A stretch of 64,000 bases of DNA from NCBI GenBank assembly GCA_029204045.2, contig CM055066.1, positions 46,906,745 through 46,970,744 on the forward strand, written 5' to 3'. The translations under genes and the position numbers were made by a program. Source of the DNA: Tillandsia leiboldiana. Taxonomy: Eukaryota; Streptophyta; Magnoliopsida; Poales; Bromeliaceae. The notes below the pieces were generated by a model. It saw nothing but the letters and a program-made list of their open reading frames with translations, did no database searches and had not been told where the DNA came from. Shown here in pieces: positions 21,741 through 33,640 of this stretch. Position 1 is the stretch's first letter. Each line of letters starts with the position of its first letter.

Positions 21741-23350
21741 TGTAGAATACCGGGTTTCCGGATAGCGCACCGACCTCCAAGATGGCAGGGTGTGGAGAAA
21801 TTGCCTCGAGCGTGTTCCTTATGTGTTTACAGATGAGTTCGGGTTGATTCGGATCAACGCGGAAGCCCCGGTTTGAATCGGAGTTTTCTGGGCTTTGTGC
21901 GCCGATGGGGGACTGGTTCGGGAAGCACCGACTCCACCGTGGTGTGCAGAAAATTTGGAAATACTTGGAACAGGTCTACTTTATGATTTCAGCGGGGTTC
22001 AGGAGGTTCCGGACTGACGCGGAGGACCCGAAGGCGAAAAGTGAGTCGGAACTGGCAATTTTGGAGCCGATTTTTGGATTGAGCACCCCGGCTCAACGGT
22101 TGAGCTTTTTGAGGAGAAAAAGCTGTGAACATGTGTATTTTCATATTACAGCGGAGTTCGGGAGGTTCCGGACGGAGGCGGAGGCCCTGAAGGCAAAAAA
22201 TAAGTTATTGGAGCTTTATGGATTATTTAAGTAATATTTGTTAGTTAATTAGTGGCTGTGGTGTTGGTATGTGAGTATGTGAATTAAAATATTAAGAGAG
22301 AAACAAAATTAGTAAGGAGAAAAGAAAAGTGGTTGAGATATTTTTAGTGGAGCATTAAATGATGCCACTACCGCATTAATTAGCAACCGCCCTAATTAAG
22401 AAGCCTGCCACCTCATCATCTCCCTCATGTTGAAACAGAGGAAAACTTGAAAAGCAGAGGATGGAAGTTTGAGAAGAGAAAGAGGAAGAAGTGAAGGAAG
22501 AAGAAGAGGCATAGATGGGAAAAAATGAGAAGGGTGGATGAGACTGTTGATGAACTTCCTCCTTGGAGCCGCGGTGACTCGAGCGGAGGCGCGCACGAGA
22601 CCCGGGTTGAGGTATGTGTTGTTTTCGTTTTGTTGTGGAAGTTTGGATTTTAGTTGATGTTGTTGATTTTGGTCGGTTGGAGTGGGGCTTTGGACTGCTG
22701 TCCTTGGTGTCTTGCAGCTGGCGACAAGGGAGGCGCGCAGGCGCGCGGTGCGCAGCGCGCAGGCCCGCGGCGCGCAGCGCACAGGCGCGCAGGCACGCGG
22801 TGCGCAGCACGCAGGCACGCAGTGCGCAGCGCGCACGGCGGGCGCTCGCGGTGCGCAGCGCGCGGCAGCTGCGGCTTTGGGGCCGCGGCGGGCGAGCAGG
22901 TGAGCCGCGCAGGCACTGTGCACGGCTGACGCAGGCAGCGCGTGCGGTCGGTTGGGGCGGCGCGCGTGGCTGCTGCGTTCGGTCAGCGGGCGAGCTCGGA
23001 TTTTGTTGTCGGCGGATTGTTTGCGCACGCCGTGGCAGGATGCTGCCCGGGTGTCGCTTGGCGTGTTGCGAGCAGTTTTTGACGGGTTTTCTTTCCTTTT
23101 TGCCTTCGCAGGACGACGTCATGTTGCGCGGGTTTAGGCGAAGCGCCGTGTGGAGCTCGGGTAAATGTGTGTGTAGGTGTTGTGAATTATGTTGGATGGT
23201 TTTATTTAATTTGTGAATCAGAGAGCACCATTAGTGTGTGTGTGTTTTGGTGATGCTTAGTGTTTTTTTGGTGTGCAGTTGGAGCTTATGTATGCTGTGG
23301 GTGAGCAGGATGTGAGGGTGGCCTTTTGTGAGTGTGAAGAGTGGACTGTG
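21741..23350 (+). other. Former upstream part of the GypB LTR, now internal
   Basis: Begins TGTAGAATACCGGG right after the polypurine tract, as an LTR of this group would. It contains a TATTTAAG promoter-like motif (about 22224-22231), purine-rich stretches (22430-22520) and a GC-rich repeat block (22725-23010, GCGCAGGCACGCGGTGCGCAG type). It has no counterpart at the 5' end of the element, where the LTR begins at the point equivalent to 23351. The long open frames through the GC block (for example 23122-22376 minus) are Ala/Arg/Cys-rich compositional frames. Confidence 0.75.
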
Positions 23351-25640
23351 TGTTGAGGGTAAGTGAGCATAGTTAACAGTGGACATTTGAAGCTTTTAGT
23401 GTACTGGGAGTTTTGGGTTGCTCCTGTGAGATATTTGTGTATGTGTGCATTGGAGCTGGTAGGTGTATACGTGGGTTCTTCGTAATTGGAATTTTTGAAC
23501 TTGTAATTTTGGTGGTGCTGTGAACTTTTATTTGGAGTGCAGATTTTGTGTTGGAATGGTGAATGTGGTGTATTTGAGCCCTTTTTGCACTGATTTAGCG
23601 GTGGAGTGAGCCAATGTATACGCAGATTTTTATGAAGACTCAAGGGAATTTATCAGAACTTCCGAAAATTTTCCGGGTATGTGGCAGTGTGCGCGCGCGC
23701 GGCGCATTTTTCGGAGTGTCGTCAGTTCGAAGTTTCGGCACTTCACCGACTTCAGCGTTACCCGCGCAAAGCGATCCAGGTGGGTTGGAATTTCTCCAAA
23801 ATGTGTGGAATGCCTTCTAAAGCTATTGTATGCATGTTGATCATGTTTAGCTTACTATTTATATAGCTGGTAAATCTGGTAGTTGCCTAGAAAACTGTAG
23901 AATAATAATTCTAGGCCCCAGATATTTTTTAGCATGATCTAGGGATGACATGACACTAGACCGCATGTTTAGTTGACATTAGATTGGCATCTGAACCGTA
24001 TTAAAAATCGGTGGACCGATTTTAATGAAATTGAAACTTTAAAAATAGTTTGGGATTTTTGTGAGCTTCTAGAGGGTTTGAGTAGGTTCAGGATGCATGT
24101 ATCCTCGTGCCAGGAGGCCGAGTGGATTCTTAGAGCATTGTGAGATGACTTTCTAGTGTCATGTGAGAGTTTTAGCATTTTCCAGTTCGGGGGCGGAAGC
24201 TATGGGTGGCTATGCCTACAGCCTGTTCTTGTTTGATAGGGTTGTAGGTAGCAGTCGTTCAGAATTTCCAGGCCACCCGTGTGAGAGATTGAGAACTTAT
24301 TCCCTGATTGATTTACTCTAGATCATGGATCGTGTTCTGATTTAGTGGTGGAGATGGTTCTCCGACTTGATTTCGAGAGATTGGGCTCTGGCAGATTGGG
24401 TCGTGGAGGGTTCCCGACTTAGCCAGGGATGTGCATTATCAGATTGGGTCGTTGAGGGTTCTCCGACATAGCTATGAGAGGGTTTAGCATTTCCTGATCC
24501 AGCCGAGGAGGGTTCCCGACTGTGATGTGATATCTGGTATTGAGTATCCGATCTGTTTGATCGTGGATCACAGCCTGCATGTGCCATTTATGAGATAGTT
24601 GAGACTGACTAGATATTAGAGCTCGGTGGGGTCGCCCCCCTCGAGTACGCTCCGGATGCGTGATGATGATTGAGATGGACCGACTAGGACGCCCCACATG
24701 CAGTGGGCAGGTGCGTTCGTAGTAGTCGGCGGGACGCCCCACGTGGAGTGGGCAGGTGCGTCCATAGTAGTCAGTAGGACGCCCCACACGCAGTGGGCAG
24801 GTGCGTTCGTAGTAGTCGGCGGGACGCCCCACGTAGAGTGGGCAGGTGCGTCCATAGTAGTCAGTAGGACGCCCCACGTAGAGTGGGCAGGTGCGTTCCT
24901 AGACGACAGGCGCGGGCTTGACTGGGCCAGTTTTGGACAGTCGTTGAGATTTGGCTTTTGAGAGCACCTTGTGTGCGAGTGGTGTATAGCTGCTCTTAGA
25001 TGAGTTTTCCTTTGAGCATGATACTTGAGGCATTTAGTGGTGAGAGTGTATGCATAGTATGTTTATGATAGAGTTTCCTTTTGAGCACTATGATTGGGAC
25101 TTTCTTTCAGCTTACCCGTTATCTATCTATCTATCTATCTATCTGCATATCTATCTTTTGTGCCTCCAGTAGACTTAGTGGGCATACCGTGGATATTGGG
25201 ACGGTACCCACTGAGATCTGCCCTCTGCAGTAGATCTCACACCCGCTGCGGTGACAGGTTGAGGTAGCTGTTCCGGCTTGGTCCGCACCGAGTCAGCACA
25301 TCGAGGTGAGGACGTGGCAGATCAGCTCCTTACCAGCATTGAGAGTCAGAGGTAGATGTACCCGTTTTTATTTTATGACTCCACTTTTGTACTGGACATT
25401 CTGAGAGACTTGTGAGGATTGTTTTATTTTTCATAGCTTTCAGACTATGTACTGAGGACTTTCATTTATCTGGATGTTCAGTTGATTTCTATAGCTTTTG
25501 GTTTTAGTTTCAGCTCTGATACATGTTTTTAGCTATAGATCTGACTTGCAGGGTAGACGCTTCGTCTGTGCAGCAGTTTCCGCACAGACAGCGGATCTGT
25601 TGGGCGCCCGGGTCGCAGTTTCGACCCCCGGGGCGTGACA
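23351..25640 (+). repeat. GypB 3' LTR (2290 bp)
   Basis: Colinear with 16527-18812 from TGTTGAGGGTAAG to CGGGGCGTGACA. The CAG/GTGGGT block is at 23777-23785, the 45-bp repeats at 24687-24911 and the ATCT microsatellite at 25119-25155. Confidence 0.9.
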
Positions 25641-26387
25641 CATCCCGCTCGAGACACGTGGCCGAGCCCCCGCGCCCCGTCGGCGCCTCGGTCGGCGCGC
25701 CCACGTGCGCGCACCCGCACTGCCGGCGACCACGCCACGCACGCAGCCCGAGACACCTGCCCCGCTCCTCGCGTGGATCGTGCGCGCTAAACCGCTCCAA
25801 CCACGTACTGCCACGTGTCCCCCGCCGGTCCATGCACTAGGCCGCGCGCCCCATGGACCGCGCGCGCTGCGCCTGCCAACCGAGAGCCGCCACGCGTCCC
25901 TCCCCCCGGTGCTCGCCTGCCCCGTGGACCGAGCCCCCTATGCTGCTGCCCGCGTCACTGCCCATCGCCGCTCGGCCGCCGCCGGCGCTGCCCCAGACGG
26001 CCGAAACAGTAACCCTTGCCTCGAAATCCGTGTTTTGGCATCCGGGCTCCGAAAAATACAAGTAAATAGCCCATTTTGATCGTTTTCACGCGCTGAATCC
26101 ATATCCGCTGTCTGTTTTGCCAAATTCCATTTCTAAAAATTGCCGAAGGCATCCGGAAAGGTGTTCTTAATCCAAATTTTTGCGCTGACTCCAATTTTGG
26201 TATCTGTTTCACGCGAAACCACTTCTAAACATTCGACGGGGTCATCCAATTACCCACGTGATCCATTTAACACCCGAAGTCCATCACTTGTGTCCAAATT
26301 GTGCACAAACACCACCGACACACCACATAGGCCTCCATAAGCAGCCAATCAACCAATAATCTCATCGCGGGGATCCGGGTCCTCACA

Positions 26388-27600
26388 CACAGTTTGCCAT
26401 CAAAAGGGACCCTCAGGGACACAACCTTAAGCCCTGTTTGACTCAACAGTTCCACACAACACCAGCTGTGAAATCATCAAACTCAATCCCAAATAGCTCT
26501 CCCACTCAAGGTATCCACCACCACAGTGGCCCTGTCGGGATGATCCTAGATGTCCAATAAAATCCAACAGCAACTCCACAGCCACTATGGGAGGTATCAC
26601 TATACTCGCAAATCCAACTCCCATCACTGGCAATGCAAAAATTGGCACTGGTATCATTCCCCTCATCCATTCAATAAGCTCTGATAGCACCGCCCAGTCC
26701 AAGAAGTTCTTCCCTCAACAATCCTTGTCTGCCTCGGCCAATTCTCGAATAGCATCCATTTTGGTCGAATTTCCACCGTCGCTCCTATGACTAGAATAAT
26801 GTGGCCCAAGAAGGTATGTTCCCGAAGCTAAAACTTATACCTCAACAACTTGGCATACAACTTCTTCCTCACAGACATTGTAGCACCATCCACACGTGCT
26901 CCACAAGCTCCAAGTCATTCTGGGGGTAAATCAAAATATCCCTGGAGAATATCGCTCACTCCGTCCAAGTACAGCTGGAACACACAATTCCTAAAATCAT
27001 AAAGGCAGTAGGGCATTAGTCGATCCACTTGGCCTCACTATGCTCATAATGCCCCTACCGTGTCCTGAACGCCGTCTTGGCAAAGTCCTGGGATGTATGA
27101 TCCCAAATAGATGCTTGCATCATAAACAAACAACTGCCGGATTATAACTCCATCAAAAGGTCCTACATAATACCAGGACCTGCCTATGCTCAAAGCACAA
27201 AAGAACCCTCACCGTCGTGTATCAGCGACGTGGCCTCACCACCGTGTATCAACGGCGTGTCACTAGGTCAAACAGACCACTCGATCCGTTGGATCCTGCA
27301 ACTACGCTATCAGCTCTCTCAGCTTAACTGATAATATCCAATGAGTTACAGTCGAGGTTGGCGCGGTTCCCAGAACCATGTCAATCGAAAACTCAATCTT
27401 CCTGACCGGCGGCATCATCATCAGCTCAGATAGAATCACACCCGGGAACTCACAATGATAGGGATACCTTAGAGTCTCGGTGCGGCCATAGGCACCTCTC
27501 ACACCGTCGTTGTAACTTGTGTGCTCTAACTGTCTCAACAAACAAGCCTCCTCTTGTCTGCCTCGCAGAAGGTCATAGTCCTCTCACTCCGCAGTCAAAC
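26388..27600 (-). pseudogene. GypD pol remnant: RT pieces and a trace of RNase H
   Basis: Minus-strand reading. At 27541-27302 a pre-RT/RT entry segment reads CEFPGVILSELM and VRKIEFSIDMVLGTAP, corresponding to the VREFPDVFPAELPG and EVDFPIELLPGTKP stretch of GypN. At about 26880-26770 LYAKLLRYKF and LREHTFLGHI correspond to the end of RT (LYAKLKKCEFW, REVDFLGHI). At about 26620 PIFALPVMG may be the start of RNase H (APVLALPEPG). The RT active site and all of integrase are missing. The end next to L2 lacks a clear polypurine tract (ATGGCAAACTGTG precedes TGTGAGG). This is a deleted, non-functional copy. Confidence 0.7.
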
Positions 27601-29056
27601 ATCAAGTGGTACTGTGCCAACCAATCTCAAGCGCTGGGTCAAACACCGAACTGCCACAAATACAAATAAGTCTGCCGGTAACTCGCGGTCTCAACTGCAC
27701 CGGACATGATCCACAAGCCTCCTCCACATCCACAACACCAATAGGAACATGTACCTTTAGTGCACGTGGTAACGACTCTGCCTCTAGTCCATGTAGGGAC
27801 ACAAAACGCTCTAACTCCGACTGCTGTGATGAAATCACACCTGCAACAACTCGATCCACTGCCATGGCGCCCTCCAACCGGGCGGCACAAACTCATTCGC
27901 TCAATGCAAGTGGTCGTCGCTTAGCCTGCCTGAAAAATCAAGACTATCCACAAAGGAAGCACAACCTCTGTCTCTGTTCGCACTGAGGTGACGAATATGG
28001 TCCTACACAGATAACACATCCATGCTACTGCCGCTACTGATACTAACGCTGATGCTACCCTCGGGGTCCACCTGACCTCTGGCGTCTCAGAAATCCATTA
28101 TCCAGGGAAAAAAAAAATTAGGGATGCCTCTACCGGCTGATCTGTCCTCCATCACCTAGCGCCAAGCGCCTCTGTTCAGAATTCGCCTCTGGCGGCAGAT
28201 CCCTATCCTAAGGAACTGCAACGCCACGCTCCATATACAATGCCTACTCAAACGAGGCATCCAAAATCTGAAACGGAGGGACCGAATGAGCTGAAAGGTA
28301 TCCTGGCGCAATTCACTTCCAGACACACATATCTTATGTGCCTCGTCCCTCTAAACATGGAGCGCGTAGTTCAGCAACTGCGTAAACCCTCGACACAAGA
28401 AGGCTCTCAAATAGTCTCTCCATCACCACCAACCACGATTCTGCCTCCACAGGCTCCAAGCTCAATCCTACGAATCGGGGTGGTTCATCTGCCGAAACTG
28501 GCTCAATCAATCGATGATGTCCCACAGCTCACCCGCTGTCAGTTATCCACCCTGCCTCGGTGCCTCGGCACTAAACATTAGCACGGAGGGGGCTATTCAG
28601 TGCTCCGACAATTGTGTCACCAAAACCAGCTGCTCACCCCGCCGCTGATATGCCACTAACAATCCTGCCATCTGGGTTCGGAGCTCTCTAACCTCAATCT
28701 GGGTATCCGGCCTGAAACTAACAGCACAGGCTCAACAACTGCGACAGGATGCACACGGGTCAAAACCGAGCGTCGGGGAGGCACCGCTCACCACGACAAA
28801 ACCGCAAATCAGCATACAACAAACACTCGACCCAATCCAACGAAAGTCTAGAGCATGCCACCCATTCCACAGCGTTATGTTATCTGCAACCAACATAATC
28901 ACTTAGGAGAATAAACATGCCAATCACCCATCCCGTCCCTTGGGAGAGATATAAAACTCAATCAGGACACTCGCTATAAATCACGACTCTCACGAAGTCA
29001 TCCAAGGGTTAAACCATAAGCCTAGGGTTTCTAAGTCCACCATGACCTACAACCTA
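27601..29056 (-). pseudogene. GypD gag remnant and leader
   Basis: Minus-strand reading. A capsid-like segment at 28525-28334 contains EPPRFVGLSLEPVEAESWLV and MERLFESL, matching the PPTFEG and VVEKWVDTLENLF stretch of GypN Gag. Downstream (28330-27601) the frame is broken; short Cys-containing peptides are visible but I cannot assign a zinc knuckle or protease. The 380 bp between the primer binding site and the capsid segment show no convincing start codon. The copy could not make Gag. Confidence 0.65.
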
Positions 29057-29069
29057 GGCTCCGATACCA
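29057..29069 (-). other. GypD primer binding site, one mismatch
   Basis: Minus-strand TGGTATCGGAGCC lies eight bases from the LTR end at 29078. It differs at one base (A to G) from the TGGTATCAGAGCC of GypB. It fixes L3 as the 5' LTR for the internal region 26388-29077. Confidence 0.85.
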
Positions 29070-30259
29070 CTCAAATCTGTCACGCCCCGGAGTCGAAACT
29101 ACGACCCGGGCTCGCCAACAGATCCGCCGCCTATACAAAACCCCGCATAGTCGAAGCCTCCTACCTGCAAGAAAAGGGACTACAGCTAAACAGATATCAA
29201 AGCTATAAAATAAAACTGCTGTAAAACTCAAAACCTACCATCGATATAAGTGGAAATAATGATACAATATCCATCTCCCATAAGTGATAGTCATACAATA
29301 TCCTCAAATACAATAACCCAGAACTCAACAGGGAGCTAACCTGAAATAATACAACAGTGTACGGGCTCTCAGTACAAGTCAGATCCTCACAATACAAAAG
29401 TCTCTCAAAAGTGGAAATAAAATAATCTACTGACTGTACTATGGATCTCCAATGAAGGGGTACAACTACTCTCCAAAGCTAGGTAGGGATCTAGCTCGCG
29501 ACTCCCTCGCTTCGAACAGCAACAACAGAATGAGCAACACCCGCTAAGACTCTGCAAAACAAAGAAAAGGAAAGAAAAATGAGGGGAAAAACCCCCAACG
29601 GGTGTGAGAACTACACCAACAGGAGTTCTCAGTGGGTATCGACATCAGGCCCGACGGTCTGCCCACTAAGTCTACTAGAGGCATAAGATAACGAAGCAGT
29701 AAAAACTGAAGAAGAAGGCTGGAGATACTCTACAGCTACCCTGCCTCTATATAAATGCTCAAAAGGGGAAAAATCAGTGAAAGGCATGCAACCACTCGCA
29801 CACGAGGTGCTCAATCGACCCAATCGAACTGGCTGCCACATCTGGTCTAGTCAAGCCTGTGACTCCCTAGTGTATCAACATAGGGTGTCAAATCGGACTA
29901 ACTCGCTATCGAATAGTGGCATATGCAGGCTATAGTCAAAATCCACGATCTCTCTGTAGTATCCTAACTTTTCGGGCGTCGTTGATGACCCTTGTCGTTT
30001 AATGTTAGTTGTAGGTGCCCTTTCTTATCGACTTTTAGTGGTTTGTGTTTTGGTGCATGTTAATATTTTTCGGTGATAGAGCTCGAAAAATGATGAACGG
30101 CGGTGCGATCGGATCTGAAATCGGACTCACGGGTCTCCCGGAATGGGGGTTTGAAGCTCTCGGTGACCGTAAAGTGCACCGAGATTCGTGCTTTGTAATT
30201 TGCACGATTTTCGAGGAAGTTTGAGTCAGATCTGGGCCAAGGGTTTGGAGGATATTTTA

Positions 30260-30267
30260 TTTATATA
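30260..30267 (+). promoter_or_regulatory. GypC LTR TATA-like box
   Basis: TTATATAG about 305 bp into the LTR, followed by GCACC. The same word is at about 43803-43810 in the 3' LTR. If used, transcription would start near 30290 and the GC-rich block would be in the 5' leader. Confidence 0.5.
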
Positions 30268-30589
30268 GCACCTTTTTAGCGATAACCTTTTCTTTTTCTT
30301 TTTCTTTTCTTTCGAGAACGTGAACGGCGAGAGAGGATTTTCGAAATTTGAAAATTCGAATTAGGGGAGCGAGCAAAAAAGGAGAAGGAAGAACGGGGGA
30401 ATCCATCCCTCGTGGAGCTTTACGTTGGAGACGAGAGGGACGATCCACCTTCCCCTTCCTCGCAGGATCGGTAAGCGATCGGGGAAACCCCTCTTGTTGT
30501 TCTCTTTTTTTTGCAATTTCTGTGGGGTCGAGGGTTTGGGTGTTGGTCGTTCGTGTGTCGCACGCATTGTGGGTTTTGGGGTAACGGGA

Positions 30590-31100
30590 AGCCACCGCCG
30601 CCGTTGTTAAACGGGAGGCCGCCGCCGCCGTTATCATATCCACAGGGTCGTCGACGCAGTCGCCGTGTTCGCAGGGTCATCACCGGAGCAGCGGGGGACG
30701 AAACCGGGGACGTACTGTTCATCCCCGTACGGCTGCCCTCATGTGGTCCACCGGACCGGCGTGCACCCGACGCACGTGTCCGCGGCCCGAAGGCGCGGAC
30801 CCGGCGCACGGGCGCGTGCGCCAGCCCGCCCCCGCACCGCGCGGTCCACCGGGCAGGCGTGCACCCGGTGCACGTGTCCGCAGCCCGAAGGCGCGGACCC
30901 GGCGCACGGGCGCGTGCGCCAGCCCGGCCCGCAGGCGCGGTCCACGCCTGGGCGTGCACCCGGCGCTGCCGCCGCGACCGGGAACGGGTGAGCCCGGTGC
31001 GCGCTCTGCCCGTGCACCGGCCCGGCCCAATCCGCCTGGTGCACACGCCCGGGTGAGCCCGGTCTGCGCCGCCACCTCCTCTGTGCGGTGAACCCGGTCC
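30590..31100. repeat. GC-rich 108-bp repeat block of the GypC LTR
   Basis: A unit containing CCCGAAGGCGCGGACCCGG starts at 30786 and 30894 (period 108 bp, divisible by three), flanked by GCCGCCGCCGTTGTTAAACG-type words. CopA inserted into the same block of the 3' LTR (44340/50240). Confidence 0.8.
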
Positions 31101-32693
31101 ACGCCTCTGCCCGTGCACCAGCCCCCAGCCCGGAAACTCGGTAACTCCGTTTTGGCCCGTTTCGCCTCGTTTTTGAACGTTTTTGACCACGACGATACTT
31201 TTTATCAACGAATCGTAAGGTAGTTCCTTTTGGGACAGAGTTTGGGAGTTACGGGTTTCGCAGGGGACAGCGTTAGCTTATTAATGTTTACCTTGGGGAC
31301 TTTCTAGGTCCGCGTGCCGATCGAGTGGGGACAGGTCAACTGTGGGTGTTCCGACCAAACGCTATTCAGGTGGGTGTTCCTTCAAATCCTAACATTTATG
31401 AGATATGGTAAAGTTCGTGTATGCATGAATATAATGATATTGACCTTATGATCTCATCTAACTCCTGTTTTCCATAAGCATGTTATTACTAATATCTCTA
31501 GCGACTGTGGGCGCTCTCCTCCGTCACTGCGAGAATGTGTAAAAGAAATTGTGTCTTCACATGAACAAGGCAACATATAATTTATAATCGCATCTAACCC
31601 CTATTTTACATAAACATGTCTACTGTTCATATCTCTGGCGACTACGGGTCGCTCTAGGTACGACACACCCACTTACACATGTATGAGCCCAAGGTTTGCT
31701 TGCACGCACACCAGCGGTTTGGCCACCGCACTGGTGTATTTTTCTGAAAAAATGGCATGTCGGCCAGTGTACCCCACGACTAGTGGTGATGGGGACCTCT
31801 CACGGCTGCTCCCGTACCGCACGAGTGCCGTGGAGGGGTATAGGCAAATCACGAGAGGCAGGTGCACAATTGATTGTTACAGGGACAAGTACGTATGTTT
31901 GATTGTTACAAGAGCAAGGGCATATGTTTGATTGTACATGAGCAGATGCACGTGTCTGGCTCGTTATAGGGTACCATGGCTCTCTTGAGATGGGGGGGTA
32001 AACATGGACACGCGGGTGGCTCGATTTGCATTATCTTCAGTTTCCCATTTATCGCATATATATTGTTTACCCTGGTTTATGTTGCATCCTGGTAGTGTCA
32101 CTGACTCCCCACTCTGTGACAGCTTGGTCGGGCGCGGGCACGGGACGGATGTGAGGACAGTCTAGGAAGATGTTTCGTTTTTAGTATCTCTTTCGAGTGA
32201 CATTGCGAGGTTTTATTCATGTATATCTCCTTAGTTTTTTCGTGCTGTGTGTGTGGGTTCGTATGTGCTCGTGTGGATGCTCAAATTACTGTAGTGACTC
32301 TGTGTGCTTGCATACTCTGTAGTTGCCGGCCTATTTTCAAACTAGAAAAAATGTTTGCGAAAACGGCTTTTAAAACAATGAGTGTCGTGTGGATACCGAT
32401 TTGGAAACCCATGGATTTATCCTTTCTAAATAACGACGGCCGTGTTAAGTAGTTATAGTACTCTCTCTTGCCTTTGTGAACGATGATTGTGGTTAAAATG
32501 TGAACGATCTTACATGCGGGTTGGTATGCCTGTCTAAGTTGAGACTGCCGTGCATGTGGAAAGGAGGCCCCGCTCTCGGGGTCGAGGAATTTGCACATGT
32601 GGCAGGTCTGGCGCGCACTGGGGGACAATGTAAAAGAAAATATTTTAATATTTCACGTTTTCCGCTCTACCGAAAAACCCCCGGGGCGTGACA

Positions 32694-33640
32694 GATTAAA
32701 TGGTATCAGAGAAAAACTTTCTTTAACCACAGTGGTCGGCATCCAACATCCACAGAGCACCATACCACTGGCAGCTAATCGATAAGATAATCGAGCAATA
32801 GGTGCGTAGAGCGCGAGTGTTTCGGGGACGGGATGGTAGTGTTTCGGTCGGTCGTAGGTCTTGGTGCGAGACCAATTAAGTCTAGGATTGACTTGTTTTC
32901 TTTGTGTATACGGATAACGGCCCGGACTTGGTCTTCAATCAACAGCGCGGGAATGGAAGCGACGGCTTTGACCGCTACGGAGGACCGACTACATTGACAG
33001 CAGTTGCACGACGTGGCCGGGCAACTGCCAACGCTCACAGAAGACATGGAATACCAACGACACGGGTTACCCGTCGCCCGAGAAGCAGTCGACCGGGCCA
33101 CTTCGGTAGAGTGGGAGTTGACCAATGCGCCCGACGAGTAGGAGATCGGGAGCGACCACCCAAGTATCCGAAGACGCAGCAAGAAACCAGAAGCACATCG
33201 ATGAAGGGAGCGGAACCGGGGGAGACCGACCAGGCAACGTCTGCGGGGGAGCACACCGGGTAACCGTCTATTCCTGGAAGCACGAGCATTGCTCCGTTGT
33301 GGCAGGCCGGGGCATTTTCGCTCTTACTGCCCCCTGAACCTGGGAACATCCCCCTTCAGCGGTGCGACGCGAGTAAGAGGTCCCACGCGACAGCATGACA
33401 AGGGACGCCCTGCCCCGGATGTAGTAGTAGCAGAGACACCCTACCCTTAGTTTTCCCTTTCGAGTTTGACCCCTTTTCGACATCCGGAGTACCCCACCTC
33501 TTCACCGCTTGCATTACCATTTCTACCCATAGTTAGTTAGGTTAGACCCCTTTGTAGTATGATGTCGGCCCAGACCCTTGGACGACCCTAGAAACGGATA
33601 GTGGTTCGCCTCCCTACCCACTAAGGTTGGGAAGACTGTC
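32694..33640 (+). pseudogene. GypC primer binding site and gag remnant
   Basis: PBS TGGTATCAGAG is at 32701-32711. Downstream, the segment near 33000-33050 reads QLHDVAGQLPTLTEDM, which parallels QLREMAGQLAMLTEQV of GypN Gag. The ORF 32904-33263 covers part of this in another frame, and stops follow. From about 33270 to 33640 I recognise nothing. Capsid, knuckle and protease motifs are not visible. GypC Gag is lost. Confidence 0.6.

Larger units (their letters stand above)
16527..25640 (+). mobile_element. GypB: Ty3/gypsy element with a shortened LTR, plus strand
   Basis: Clean insertion into the GypD L2 LTR, flanked by CATCC at 16522-16526 and 25641-25645. It has LTRs of 2286 bp (16527-18812) and 2290 bp (23351-25640), TG...CA ends, and a primer binding site at 18821-18833. 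The internal region has only gag and integrase-tail remnants. A canonical polypurine tract followed by TGTAGAATACCGGG lies at 21728-21755, 1.6 kb before the 3' LTR as defined by comparison with the 5' LTR. That distance and the 4-kb LTRs of the related GypD imply that the parental LTR was 21741-25640 (about 3.9 kb) and that this copy was made with a shortened one. By eye the two LTRs differ by roughly 1-2 percent. Confidence 0.9.
13237..26387 (-). repeat. GypD LTR copy L2 (about 4.0 kb, interrupted by GypB)
   Basis: The minus-strand LTR starts TGTGAGGACCC at 26387 and ends GGGGCGTGACA at 13237. Removing GypB (16527-25640 plus one CATCC copy) leaves a continuous LTR of about 4.0 kb that aligns through the insertion point with L1 near 11990-12030. 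A TATA box (TATAAAAGG on the minus strand) is at 16352-16360 and the CAG/GTGGGT block at 15444-15452. The 66-68-bp internal repeat is present three times (starts 14651, 14717, 14785). The GC-rich part at 25650-26010 lies upstream of the TATA box. No gene is seen. Confidence 0.85.
29955..32693 (+). repeat. GypC 5' LTR (2739 bp)
   Basis: TGTAGTATCCTAAC start, CCGGGGCGTGACA end. In order it has a TATA-like TTATATAG at 30260-30267, a purine-rich stretch, a GC-rich repeat block (30590-31100), the CAG/GTGGGT block at 31367-31375, and a segment of about 130 bp present twice (CATCTAACTCCTGTTTTCC at 31456 and CATCTAACCCCTATTTTAC near 31587). The rest is A/T-rich. No gene. The open frames across the GC block (for example 31208-30420 minus) are compositional. 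Confidence 0.92.

Noticed and set aside
22376..23122. 248-codon minus frame and 200-codon plus frame
   Set aside because: GC-rich repeat in the former GypB LTR part; no protein-like features.
30420..31208. 262-codon minus frame in the GypC 5' LTR
   Set aside because: Partly repeated in the 3' LTR and split by CopA there; compositional frame over the 108-bp repeat.
32904..33263. 119-codon plus-strand frame as a possible host gene
   Set aside because: Lies just after the GypC PBS where gag belongs, and the neighbouring frame matches GypN Gag; decayed gag is the better reading.
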